Shown here: positions 44,336 to 53,058 of the stretch, piece after piece
Layout: each line of letters opens with the position of its first letter
How positions within the stretch are numbered: the first letter of the stretch is position 1
NCBI GenBank assembly: GCA_035267785.1
Contig: DATFLL010000098.1
Location: forward strand, 1-62,481
Source: DATFLL01 sp035267785
Lineage (GTDB): Bacteria > Pseudomonadota > Gammaproteobacteria > DATFLL01
Direction: 5' to 3'
Length of the DNA: 62,481 nucleotides
Position numbers and translations under genes: made by a program
Notes under the pieces: generated by a model
What the model was told of the DNA's origin: nothing
Seen by the model: the letters and a program-made list of their open reading frames with translations, nothing else
Databases searched by the model: none

Positions 44336-45193
44336 ATGTCGTACCTAATGCCTTCGGAATTCGTAACAAAGATGGTGGATGCGGGTGAATCCAAAATCTA
44401 TATGTCGACACGGGATACGTTGATCCGGGCGTTCATGGCGGGAGCCGTTCTCGCCCTGGCGGCCTCGTTCGCGATCTTCGTCGCCGTCAAGACGGGCTCA
44501 CCGATACTGGGGGCCGTGTTGTTCCCCGTCGGGTTCTGCATGTTGTACCTGATGGGCTTCGACCTGTTGACCGGCGTATTTATGCTGACGCCGTTGGCCT
44601 TGATCGACAAACGCCCCGGCGTCACGTTGAATGGTGTCCTGCGCAACTGGGGGCTGGTATTCCTCGGCAACTTCGGCGGTGCCTTGACCGTGGCCGTGAT
44701 GATGGCATTCATCTTTACCTACGGCTTTTCAACCGACGGTGGCGCAGTAGCCCACAAGATCGCCGGGATCGGCGAGGCGAGAACGCTCGGCTATTCGCAT
44801 TATGGCCTGCCCGGCTGGTTCACCATTTTCGTGCGCGGCATGCTGTGCAACTGGATGGTGTCCATGGGCGTGGTCGGTGCCATGATCTCCACAAACGTCA
44901 GCGGCAAGGTAATCGCCATGTGGATGCCGATCCTGCTCTTCTTCGCGATGGGCTTCGAGCATTCCGTGGTCAACATGTTCCTGTTCCCGTCGGCGATGAT
45001 CATGGGCGGTAACTTCTCCATCGCCGATTATTTCATCTGGAACGAGATCCCGACGGCCCTGGGCAACCTGGTCGGCGGCCTGAGCTTTACCGGCCTGACC
45101 CTGTACACCACGCACGTGAAAACGGCGCCGGCGCGTACACTGGACGCCGCCGCTCCGACGCCCACCTCGACCCCGGCGCCGAGCCTGGATTGA
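44336..45193 (+). CDS. Formate/nitrite transporter (FNT) family protein
   Basis: A 285-residue inner-membrane channel with six helices. Family features: KIYMSTRDTLIRAFMAGAVL at helix 1, the FDLLTGVFMLTP segment, GNFGGA and FEHSVVNMFLFPSAM. FNT proteins pass nitrite, formate or similar small anions. The ATG at 44336 follows a GGGGG site; a longer reading frame upstream overlaps the promoter. Nitrite is the likely substrate given sigma-54/NtrC control and the downstream kinase-phosphatase, a pairing known in nitrate-assimilation loci. The C-terminus is Pro/Thr-rich and may be a target for the partner. Confidence 0.85.
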   Translation: MSYLMPSEFVTKMVDAGESKIYMSTRDTLIRAFMAGAVLALAASFAIFVAVKTGSPILGAVLFPVGFCMLYLMGFDLLTGVFMLTPLALIDKRPGVTLNGVLRNWGLVFLGNFGGALTVAVMMAFIFTYGFSTDGGAVAHKIAGIGEARTLGYSHYGLPGWFTIFVRGMLCNWMVSMGVVGAMISTNVSGKVIAMWMPILLFFAMGFEHSVVNMFLFPSAMIMGGNFSIADYFIWNEIPTALGNLVGGLSFTGLTLYTTHVKTAPARTLDAAAPTPTSTPAPSLD

Positions 45194-45255
45194 GCGGACC
45201 GCTGCCCGAGCCGGTACCCGTTCCTACGGGTCTCGGCTCGGGCGTATCCCGGGGC

Positions 45256-46980
45256 ATGGCGGGCCAACTGCGCATATCGGTCGGTCAGCATTCGGATAAG
45301 GGACGTAAGGAAACAAACCAGGATTTCCTCGGGTTCTCGATACCTCCCGAACCGCAGCTGACCGCGAAGGGAGCCGCACTCTGCCTGGCCGACGGAATCA
45401 GCAGCAGCCCGGTCAGCCAGGTAGCGAGCCAGGCCGCGGTCAACGGATTCCTGGCCGACTACTACTGCACCTCGGACGCGTGGTCCGTGAAGAAGTCCGC
45501 GCGCTGTGTCCTGTTCGCTCTCCACGCCTGGCTGCATTCCCAAACGCGCCAGAGCCAATTCCGCTATGAACGGGACAAGGGCTACGTCTGTGCCTTCAGC
45601 GCCCTCATTATCAAGTCGACAACAGCCTATCTGTTCCACGCGGGCGACGTTCGGATATACCGCCTGCGTAACGGCGCCCTGGAACTCCTGACCAACGACC
45701 ATCGCTTGTGGGTCTCACCGGTACAGAGCTACCTCAGCCGCGCACTGGGAATGAACCCGCACGCCGAGCTCGACCATCGCGAGGTACCGGTCGAGCGGGA
45801 TGACGTGTTCTTGTTGGCCACGGACGGCGTGTATGAACATGTCGACTCGACCACCATAATCGAGACCCTCGCGGCCGCCTGGAACGACCTGGGCGAAGCG
45901 GCCCGGCTCATCGTGCGCACCGCTCACGACAACGGCAGCGACGACAACTTGAGCCTTCAAATCGCCCGCGTCGACGCCCTGCCCGACGGGCGGGCCGACG
46001 AAATCGTCAGGCAGCGAAACGAGCTCCCGCTGCCGCCGGCCCTGAACGCCCGGATGGAGTTAGACGGCTACCGCATCCTGCGGGAGATTCGCGCCAGCCA
46101 CCGCAGTCATATCTATCTCGCACAAGACATGCACACCGGCACACCGGTTGTCCTCAAGACGCCCTCGGTCGACCTGAGCGGCGACCCGGCGTACTTGGAC
46201 CGGATGCTGCTGGAAGAGTGGATTGCGCGTCGGGTGGACAATGCACATGTGCTGAAGGCGTGGCCTCCGCACCGACAACGTAGTTATCTGTACGTCGTCA
46301 CCGAATTTATCGAGGGTCAAACCCTGGACCAGTGGATGCGCGACAACCCACGACCGGACGTCGAAACCGTACGCGGCATCGTCGAACAAATAGCGCGCGG
46401 CTTGCGGGCCCTGCACCGACTGGAAATACTCCACCAGGACCTGCGGCCCAATAACGTCATGATCGACAGTGCCGGAACCGTCAAGATAATCGATTTCGGC
46501 GCGGCACGAGTCGCCGGTATCGTGGAAACGGCGTCACCGCTCGAGGCATACCAGATCCTCGGGACCGAGCAATACGCGGCGCCGGAGTATTTTCTGGGAG
46601 AGGGCGGTACGGCGCGCTCGGACCTGTTCTCCCTGGGTGTCATCACCTACCAGATGCTATCGGGCGACCTTCCGTACGGCGCCCAGGTGTCCAGGAGCAG
46701 GACCCGATCCGCCCAGACCAAGCTACGCTACCGCTCCTTGACCGATGGGGAGCTCGAGGTCCCGCTCTGGATGGATGAGGCCATCAAAAAGGCAGTCCAT
46801 CCCGCCCCCTACCGCCGACACGCCGCACTCTCCGAGTTTCTGCATGACTTGCGCTACCCCAATGCCGCGTTCTTGCGCAAGGCCCGAGCGCCGCTGTTGG
46901 AACGCAATCCGGCGGCCTTCTGGAGGGTCGTCTCGCTAGTTCTTCTCGTAATCGTTATCGTATTGTTGGCCAACGACTAG
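45256..46980 (+). CDS. Bifunctional PP2C phosphatase - Ser/Thr protein kinase, tail-anchored
   Basis: A 574-residue protein. Residues 5-245 are a PP2C phosphatase with metal motifs KGRKETNQDFLG, CLADGISSS, GDVRIYRL, ATDGVYEHV and SDDNLSLQ. Residues about 265-520 are a protein kinase: VVLKTP Lys, HQDLRPNNVMID catalytic loop (Gln in place of Arg of HRD), IDFGAARV, GTEQYAAPE and FSLGVITYQML. The glycine-rich loop is degenerate (REIRASHRSHIYLA). A final helix (VVSLVLLVIVIVLLAND) anchors it. It likely modifies the transporter or a nitrogen-assimilation protein. The frame extends to a TTG at 45190 overlapping the FNT stop; the ATG at 45256 is preferred. Confidence 0.85.
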   Translation: MAGQLRISVGQHSDKGRKETNQDFLGFSIPPEPQLTAKGAALCLADGISSSPVSQVASQAAVNGFLADYYCTSDAWSVKKSARCVLFALHAWLHSQTRQSQFRYERDKGYVCAFSALIIKSTTAYLFHAGDVRIYRLRNGALELLTNDHRLWVSPVQSYLSRALGMNPHAELDHREVPVERDDVFLLATDGVYEHVDSTTIIETLAAAWNDLGEAARLIVRTAHDNGSDDNLSLQIARVDALPDGRADEIVRQRNELPLPPALNARMELDGYRILREIRASHRSHIYLAQDMHTGTPVVLKTPSVDLSGDPAYLDRMLLEEWIARRVDNAHVLKAWPPHRQRSYLYVVTEFIEGQTLDQWMRDNPRPDVETVRGIVEQIARGLRALHRLEILHQDLRPNNVMIDSAGTVKIIDFGAARVAGIVETASPLEAYQILGTEQYAAPEYFLGEGGTARSDLFSLGVITYQMLSGDLPYGAQVSRSRTRSAQTKLRYRSLTDGELEVPLWMDEAIKKAVHPAPYRRHAALSEFLHDLRYPNAAFLRKARAPLLERNPAAFWRVVSLVLLVIVIVLLAND

Positions 46981-47126
46981 CGCGTCGGGCCACGGCACGG
47001 GCCTGGCCTCGCTGTCGGACGAGCCGGCGACAGAGCCAACCCCCAACGGCGAGGACACCACACCGAACGCCGGCGGGTGTTACGGTTCAGAAGGCGGCAA
47101 AACGACGATGCGGTGATAGCCCCCGC

Positions 47127-47210
47127 TTACCCAACCATGACGGACCTGACCCGGGCCGGCCGCTTGACGACCGGTCGGTCGCGCACTGGCGCCGCTGGCG
47201 ACCGGTTATA
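47127..47210 (-). pseudogene. Remnant of the 48134-48625 membrane-protein gene
   Basis: The minus-strand frame reads PAAPVRDRPVVKRPARVRSV and then stops, matching PTAQVRDQPAVKKPAPVKAV at the N-terminus of the gene 1.4 kb away. DNA similarity is also visible (GGTCGCGCACTgGCGCC versus GGTCGCGCACTtGCGCC). Only about 28 codons survive, with no membrane region, so it is a truncated duplicate. It lies in the 276-base stretch 46981-47256, which has no intact gene. Confidence 0.65.
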
Positions 47211-47256
47211 GCGTGCCCGGTGCTGTCGACCTCGTCGCTTTCGTGCGCGTGCCCGT

Positions 47257-47754
47257 TCAATGCCCGTGTGTACCGCCGGCCAAGGGCTTGAATCCCGGAA
47301 ACCGGGATCTCGCAAACTCCGAATGGCAGACGGCACAGCTTTCGAGCAGCCGGGAATACTGAAACGTAACGCGCTCCGCATCGTGAGCGGCCGCGGCAGC
47401 GGCCAGCTTTCCCGCCCGTTCGTGGAATTCCGCGTCCAATCGTTTGAAGCGCGCCGGGAGGGCCGTCTTCAACTCTTGCGCCTGCGCCGGGGTGAGCTTT
47501 TTCTCCATGATATAGCTGGCCCGGATGTTGTGACTGGTCTGTTGAATCGACTTCCAATCGCCAGTGGCGATGGACAGCGACATACCCTGCACCCCGGCAC
47601 TGATACCCCGCATCTCCGCCCGAAGCAAATTTAGAACCTCCGGCGACAACTTCAGCTCCTGGAAAGGCCGCCCCGCCCCGGCTGCGAATCCCGGCGTCCA
47701 TGCCGTCGCCAGGCCCACGGTCAGTACGGACAAAAGCAGAATTCGAATCTTCAT
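47257..47754 (-). CDS. Cytochrome c'-like haem protein
   Basis: A 165-residue exported protein: signal peptide (LLLSVLTVGLATAWTPGFA), about 110 residues of amphipathic helices, then a C-terminal haem site SCAVCHSEFARS (CxxCH). One c-type haem near the C-terminus of a four-helix bundle is the cytochrome c'/c556 pattern; such proteins handle NO or serve as periplasmic electron carriers. The end is His/Gly-rich (GGTHGH). Flanked by gene remnants. Confidence 0.75.
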   Translation of the reverse strand: MKIRILLLSVLTVGLATAWTPGFAAGAGRPFQELKLSPEVLNLLRAEMRGISAGVQGMSLSIATGDWKSIQQTSHNIRASYIMEKKLTPAQAQELKTALPARFKRLDAEFHERAGKLAAAAAAHDAERVTFQYSRLLESCAVCHSEFARSRFPGFKPLAGGTHGH

Positions 47755-47856
47755 GTGTTCGCCCTCACTCCATCTTGACCACGCACGAGACGCCTGCGTT
47801 TTGTCTCGCCCTGATAGAGATAATAGACCCCGGCGGTGGCGGCCACCACGTCGCGG

Positions 47857-48036
47857 TCAGCGGTCCCCGTCGGCGAGGGGATCGCTCGTGCAAAGATCGA
47901 ATGCGCAGTCTGCGGTTGGGACCAGGACACTCAATGTCTTGCTGTGCGTCTTTTGGTTGGCAAGCCACCCGCGCGGCGGAGCGAGCGTGCCGCGACGCCT
48001 CCAGGCTGCTGCCCCTGATGCGGCGCCAGCCAACAT
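47857..48036 (-). pseudogene. Internally deleted remnant of the 43492-43953 secreted-protein gene
   Basis: A 59-codon frame from an ATG at 48036 reads a signal-like start (MLAGAASGAAAW) joined directly to GWLANQKTHSKTLSVLVPT and ADCAFDLCTSDPLADG. The second part matches GWLAYQKAHSKTLSVLVPT and KCAFDICTSNPFVDG in the intact gene 4 kb away; about 80 internal residues are missing. It may still be open, but length and deletion suggest decay. It occupies the otherwise empty 47755-48133. Confidence 0.7.
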
Positions 48037-48133
48037 CAGTCCAATGAGCGCAATGCTGGAGCCGCTGCCACGCGGAACAATTTTCGTCTCCGCTCTCAGC
48101 CTCCAACTCCAATTCGACTCAAACCGACGCGGC

Positions 48134-48625
48134 TTATTGAGCGTTTGCCGACTTTCCCGCGCGGTACAGCCACAGCCAGGCCCCGACGAAGATGGCGACC
48201 ACCATTCCGGCAGTCAGGCCGACGGCTTCCAGATCGAAGGCCCCATGCGTAAAAGCGACGGCGAGTGCCACGTCGAGCAGGGCCATGGCCGTGACGGAAC
48301 GCAGCACACGCTCCCGCGCAATTCGCGCGCAGAAGTAGCCCCCCAGGAGAGAAAAGCCCATTCCGACGGCCACGGATATGCCATGCAGCCATGCCCCCCA
48401 ACCGAGTGATTCGGCTACCTGCTTGATATCATCCGGCGTAGCGCCTCGGGAAGCGAGTATCAACCCGTAGACGATGCCGATGATGAATTGAGCCACCAAG
48501 GTGCCAAGCACGTCGACGGCCAGGCCGACGAACACGGCCTTGACCGGAGCCGGCTTCTTGACGGCAGGCTGGTCGCGCACTTGCGCCGTGGGTGGTTGAT
48601 ATGGGCTGTCCGTCGCGTTGTCCAT
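48134..48625 (-). CDS. Four-helix membrane protein, unknown
   Basis: A 163-residue protein. A short soluble head (SPYQPPTAQVRDQPAVKKPA) precedes four helices (AVFVGLAVDVLGTLVAQFII, GISVAVGMGFSLLGGYF, VTAMALLDVALAVAFTHG, LTAGMVVAIFVGAWLWLY). The head is duplicated in the remnant at 47127. The start at 48625 begins the head. No function assigned. Confidence 0.6.
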   Translation of the reverse strand: MDNATDSPYQPPTAQVRDQPAVKKPAPVKAVFVGLAVDVLGTLVAQFIIGIVYGLILASRGATPDDIKQVAESLGWGAWLHGISVAVGMGFSLLGGYFCARIARERVLRSVTAMALLDVALAVAFTHGAFDLEAVGLTAGMVVAIFVGAWLWLYRAGKSANAQ

Positions 48626-48748
48626 AGTCCATCGTCCCCTCTTCGTTATTATCTTCCCGACAAACCGGGTTACCGGTTCGTCCCCGCCCTGCCCCAACCG
48701 ACTCGGGCTCGACCCTCTACGGCTCGGTCATTTCCGGCACCTGTGGCG

Positions 48749-49681
48749 TCAAAAATTCGCGGCTTCGACTTCCAGATAGGTCCGGTTGACGTTCAAGCCA
48801 ATGAACTCGTCGAAATATTTGAGTTTCTTCCATTCGCTCAAATCCATTCGCTGCCGGATCTCGCTGTCCGTGAGCCCTTGTTTATAACCGCCCTCCACCG
48901 CCGCATAGAATTGTTTCATACGGTCGTACATACGCTTCACGTTCCGCTGCTGCATAAGCGGCCCGTGCCCGGGTATGATCTTTGAGATCGGCATCGCGCC
49001 GATCTTTTCCAGCGTCGCGACCCAATTTTTCACATTCGCATCGCGGAAACTGGGCATGAGCTTGTTTTCCAGCACATCGCCCGCGATAAGTATGCGGTCC
49101 TGCGGCAGGTACACCAGCAGATCGGTCTGCGTGTGGGAGCCGGGCGGGACCCAGAGCGTGAGATTGATTCCCTGTACGATAATCTTCTTATGGGTTCCGG
49201 GCGGGTAGCCCTTGTCCGCGACGACGGGTTTTGTCTTCGGAAACGACCGGCCGGTCATTTGCTCCAACAGGCCGATCCATTCGTACCCGGAGTTTTCCAT
49301 CACGGCCTTGCACTTATCCGAGCTGATAATGGTAGCCTCGGGAAAGGCAATATTGCCCAGCGTATGATCGCCGTGATCATGGGTATTGATGATATGGGTG
49401 ACGGGTTTATCGGTGATGGTTTCGACGACGTGCTTCAGATGCTCGCCGATTTCGCGCGAAAACCCCGTGTCGACGAGGATCACGCCCTTCTCCCCGACAA
49501 GCACGGCGCTGTTCACCATGTAGCCGCGATTTTCGGGGCTGGGCAGTTCGAGCGGCCCCAGCAGGGCATAGACGTGGTCGTTGAGCTTGACGACCTGGGG
49601 CTGTGGCAGCGGGGGCAATACCTCGGCCCACGCAATCGGCATAAGCGTCACTAACAGCACAAACGTGAATAGACGGTTCAT
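48749..49681 (-). CDS. Exported metallo-beta-lactamase-fold hydrolase
   Basis: A 310-residue protein with a signal peptide (LFTFVLLVTLMPIAWA). The MBL two-metal motifs are complete: NTHDHGDHTLGN, then PPGSHTQTDLLVYLP, LIAGDVLENKLMP and IIPGHGPLMQQ. The closest shape is the periplasmic SoxH/quinoprotein-relay type hydrolases of methylotrophs and sulfur oxidisers, whose substrates are uncertain; it is not evidently a drug-resistance enzyme. It is single-gene with about 120 bases to the next start. Confidence 0.85.
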   Translation of the reverse strand: MNRLFTFVLLVTLMPIAWAEVLPPLPQPQVVKLNDHVYALLGPLELPSPENRGYMVNSAVLVGEKGVILVDTGFSREIGEHLKHVVETITDKPVTHIINTHDHGDHTLGNIAFPEATIISSDKCKAVMENSGYEWIGLLEQMTGRSFPKTKPVVADKGYPPGTHKKIIVQGINLTLWVPPGSHTQTDLLVYLPQDRILIAGDVLENKLMPSFRDANVKNWVATLEKIGAMPISKIIPGHGPLMQQRNVKRMYDRMKQFYAAVEGGYKQGLTDSEIRQRMDLSEWKKLKYFDEFIGLNVNRTYLEVEAANF

Positions 49682-49896
49682 TGCTTGGGTCCCCCCTGTG
49701 GCCGTCTAAGTATAGCCGCCAGCTCCCCTTCGGCTATGGATACATCTATTCTTTCGATATCCGTCCGCTGTCGGCTCTGATGGCGAGACGACACACGACG
49801 GTGTCGCCCGGTCGTCCAGTCGCCACTCGTCACAGATCTCGCGGAGTCAGCCGCTTTACGCGATGGGCATGGAGGAGACCGTGCCCTGCCCCCCGT

Positions 49897-51090
49897 CTAT
49901 TCGCGCCGCCGTGTTAGCGGGCCGGTCCAGGACCCTATACCCCAACAGGATAGTGCCAACAGATATAATATCGCCACCCCGCCGGCCAGCTTGAATGCAC
50001 CGTCGAACAGTATCGGGGCGACCACACCGGAAATCAGGGAGAACATCAGCATTTGCACGGAGGCGACCAGGGAGGCCGCCAGGCCTCGCATCTGGGGAAA
50101 GACATCCAGCGCCGACAACATCAGCGCCGGCATCGTGAATCCCAATCCCAAGGTGTAGAGCATCACCGGCAGGACCGCCCAGGGTATCGCCGCCACGAAG
50201 AAGCCGTTGTAGGCGAGGTTGACGCAGACGGCCAGACCCATGCACGCAAATCCCATGCTCAGCACCGCGCCCGGCCGCATGCCGGCCCCGACGCGGCTGC
50301 TGAGGGCGGAACCCGCGACCATGCCGCCAATCATCGGCAGGAACAGCCAGGCGAAGGCGGTCTCGGGCAAATGCAGGATATTGATGACGAAACTGGCCGC
50401 CGACGAGATGTACAGCCCCAGCCCGCCGAAGGCAAATCCGACGGCCAGCGTCCGGGCGACAAAAGGCCGGTGCCGCAGAGCCGTCGCGTAGTTCCTGGCC
50501 ACGGTCATCGGATGAAATCGGGTCCGCCGTTCAGGGGCCAGGCTCTCGCCCAGGAAACGGTAGGTAGCCAGCAGCAGGACGAAGCCCAAGCCCGCCATAA
50601 AGACGAATACCGAGCGCCACCCGAACGCGACATGCAGATAACCGCCCAGTACGGGCGCGATCGCCGGCGCCAGCCCGAACACCATCATCACATAAGACAT
50701 CAGCCGGTGGGCAGCCGCCCCCTCGAAGCGGTCACGGACAATCGCCTGGCCGATCACCCGTCCGGCGCTGGCGGTGAGTCCTTGCAGCACCCGAAACACC
50801 AGCAGCCAACCGAAGCTCGGCGCCAGCGCGGCGCCGACGGAGGCCGCCGTAAAGAGGACCAGAGAGATCAGAATAACCGGGCGGCGGCCGAACGAATCGG
50901 AAATCGTGCCGTAGAACAGATTCATCAAGCCCGCGGCCACCAGGTAGGCGCTCAGCGTCTGCTGGACGGCCGCCAGGCTCACGTCGAACTGCTGGGAAAT
51001 CGCGTGGAACGACGGCAGAAAGGTATCGATGGCGAACGGGCCGATCGCCGCCAAGCCCGCCAGGATGACGGTCAAAATCCAGGTTTTCAC
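49897..51090 (-). CDS. Bcr/CflA-family drug-resistance MFS exporter
   Basis: A 397-residue, 12-helix H+ antiporter. Family motifs: FAIDTFLPSFHAISQQF at helix 1, YGTISDSFGRRPVILISL (MFS motif A), RVLQGLTASAGRVIGQAIVRD and PVLGGYLHVAFGWRSVFVFM (motif C region). Members export chloramphenicol, bicyclomycin, sulfonamides or natural metabolites; substrate is not deducible here. Confidence 0.9.
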   Translation of the reverse strand: MKTWILTVILAGLAAIGPFAIDTFLPSFHAISQQFDVSLAAVQQTLSAYLVAAGLMNLFYGTISDSFGRRPVILISLVLFTAASVGAALAPSFGWLLVFRVLQGLTASAGRVIGQAIVRDRFEGAAAHRLMSYVMMVFGLAPAIAPVLGGYLHVAFGWRSVFVFMAGLGFVLLLATYRFLGESLAPERRTRFHPMTVARNYATALRHRPFVARTLAVGFAFGGLGLYISSAASFVINILHLPETAFAWLFLPMIGGMVAGSALSSRVGAGMRPGAVLSMGFACMGLAVCVNLAYNGFFVAAIPWAVLPVMLYTLGLGFTMPALMLSALDVFPQMRGLAASLVASVQMLMFSLISGVVAPILFDGAFKLAGGVAILYLLALSCWGIGSWTGPLTRRRE

Positions 51091-51442
51091 GAAGCGCGCT
51101 CAACTCAACGGCAGTGGGTATCCATACCGGAATTTACCACATGATCGCCCATGCAATCAGACCCGGCACGGATGCCGCGCAGACAAGCACGCAACGCTCG
51201 AGAGCCAGAAGCCGGGTCCGGATGGGCCGCGCGACCGGCAAACGTGATCCGCGTTATTTAACGCCAGCGGCGATCTGGCGAGCCCGAACAACAAGCGCCA
51301 CCTTCGCCGCAAAGTCCAGCTCCCTCGCGGCATGGACAGATCAGTAGCACGCCGCCGTCGCGCAGCCAGTTACCCGGGCTGGAGGTCCCGGTGATTCGGT
51401 TTCACTGCGGACCGGTTAGACCGGCCGTGTTCGTGGAGCGCA
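51091..51442. other. Intergenic region without a supported gene
   Basis: 352 bases. A minus-strand frame ends in a Cys-rich tail (CPCREGAGLCGEGGACC) but it is short and has no start signal. No repeat or clear terminator; it holds the promoter of the Bcr/CflA gene. Confidence 0.4.
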
Positions 51443-52645
51443 TCATTTTGCATCGATTTCGATAATGCTGTCCGTCTTAGCTTTCACCAGGTCCTGTATG
51501 GATGCACTCTTGCCCGGCTCGACGTGTGTGAAGTAATACATGCCCTCCGGCCAATGCTCGTTGATACGCAAGGCGACGTCCGCCTGGCCGTGGCCCCGAA
51601 CCGCCGGCAGCGGGATATCCCACATCGGCATGCCGCCCGCGCTGGTATGGGGTGCGGGGACCTTGCAGGTCCAACTGGTGGGCGGCGTGTTGGAACTTCC
51701 GTAGGCGTTGCAGTAAATGTGGAGCACCGTGCCAGCTGCACTGGCGGTGCCGCCTTTGTTCTGTACGACCGCCGTTACAAGGATGGGCGTGCCGGTGACG
51801 CTCCTTTGCGGTGACACCTTGACCGACACCACGTGAAGGTCCGGCTTGAGTGCACTGCCGAATTTTGCAAAGTTACTCGCTTTGTTCCTTTTGAGCTGTG
51901 CAGGGGATTTGACAACCTGCCGGTGACTGGGCGCACAGTCTTTGGTCAGGCACGGGCTGGGGGGATAGTTGGGTGTCGCACCCCTGATGCCCGGCCTCCT
52001 CAACGCCGCACCTTTCGTGTCGGGTCTCAACGTCGGTTGGCAATAGCCGGCCGGTATACTGACAGGCAGCCGGTACATGGCGTGTGCGACCGAATTGGTC
52101 GCACCCGGCCGATCAGTCTGCTGAGGCACCACCTCGATGAGCAAGGTATGCCTGCCCGGCAGCGCCTTGCGATAGGCCGGCAGCGCACCGACCCATTGCT
52201 TGGTCGTATAGACCTGGCCGGGTGCCAGCGCGGGAATCAACGAAGCCGAGCTGTTTGCATTCCAAATGGCGGACGGATGCTGGCTTGGATCGGAAATCTG
52301 GACCCGGGCGTGGCCGGCCTCGAGGGGACCGCCCTGGTCACGCAGACGCACGGTCACCGATATGGCGTGCAGAGGATTGGTGCAGGAGGCGGCCAGGTGG
52401 TAACTCGCTCCGATGATAACGGGTTTGGCAGGCAGCAATTGCGGGTGTGCAATTCGCTTGGGGGGAGTGAGGCTGTGCGTGGACGGCAATTGTAAGCCCG
52501 CGGACCACGCGGGCATGGCCGCAAACAACAGCAGCAAACCCGCCACTGGTCTCACGCTGCGCCGGGCGGCGAGCCCATTACTCATAAGACCCGCGCCGGA
52601 ACACGACCGCGGCTGTGGAATTTCTGTAACAATTTCGTGGTTCAT
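51443..52645 (-). CDS. Secreted CARDB-like beta-sandwich protein
   Basis: A 400-residue exported protein. A long signal region ends with VAGLLLLFAAMPAWSA. The C-terminal part (ALKPDLHVVSVKVSP, TPILVTAVVQNKGGTASAAG) is a CARDB-type adhesion or beta-sandwich module; two further Ig-like stretches precede it, with Cys in GYCQP, SPCLTKDCAPS and SWTCKVP. Extracellular or periplasmic binding is likely. The ATG at 52645 gives an N-region of about 40 residues; an internal methionine near residue 21 is an alternative. Confidence 0.65.
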   Translation of the reverse strand: MNHEIVTEIPQPRSCSGAGLMSNGLAARRSVRPVAGLLLLFAAMPAWSAGLQLPSTHSLTPPKRIAHPQLLPAKPVIIGASYHLAASCTNPLHAISVTVRLRDQGGPLEAGHARVQISDPSQHPSAIWNANSSASLIPALAPGQVYTTKQWVGALPAYRKALPGRHTLLIEVVPQQTDRPGATNSVAHAMYRLPVSIPAGYCQPTLRPDTKGAALRRPGIRGATPNYPPSPCLTKDCAPSHRQVVKSPAQLKRNKASNFAKFGSALKPDLHVVSVKVSPQRSVTGTPILVTAVVQNKGGTASAAGTVLHIYCNAYGSSNTPPTSWTCKVPAPHTSAGGMPMWDIPLPAVRGHGQADVALRINEHWPEGMYYFTHVEPGKSASIQDLVKAKTDSIIEIDAK

Positions 52646-53058
52646 GGCCTTGTCCCTGTGCGAATGTGATGATTGAAACGACGTGGCAGCCATTGGCCAG
52701 TCTGATATCATCTGAGTCGCCCGCTCTGCACCTGCGGTTCAGTTTATTTCGCCTGTGCGCCGCTACCGCAACGATCCCAACGCTGATACTGCGCCCCACG
52801 CGTCTTCACTTCATCTTTACGTTATTCATTATTTTGTTAGCCGACAAAACTGCACGCTGGCCTCTTTTATCTTTTATTCTTCATATATTGAACCCCGCGA
52901 AGCCGACCTTCGACACCTACAGTAAGGCCGACAAATCGAACATGAACGACCGCCGGTTCGGGGTAACGTCGATGTCCGCGGCAACAGCCAGAGTACCGCC
53001 GCTGTTCGCAACGTACCGGGGCAGTGGCCAAAGCGATCACGCACAGAGGAAGACTCCG
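52646..53058. other. Divergent promoter region of two secreted-protein genes
   Basis: 413 bases between the starts of the CARDB-like gene and the 53059 gene, visibly AT-richer in the middle (52801-52880) than its surroundings. An in-frame open extension of the 53059 gene runs through it but lacks a signal or ribosome site. Confidence 0.4.

Noticed and set aside
49681..49917. Short plus-strand frame between the MBL and Bcr/CflA genes
   Set aside because: No ribosome site or recognisable sequence; the region is only a spacer of about 215 bases.
51261..51400. Cys-rich minus-strand reading frame
   Set aside because: Too short, no start or ribosome site, and no recognisable family.
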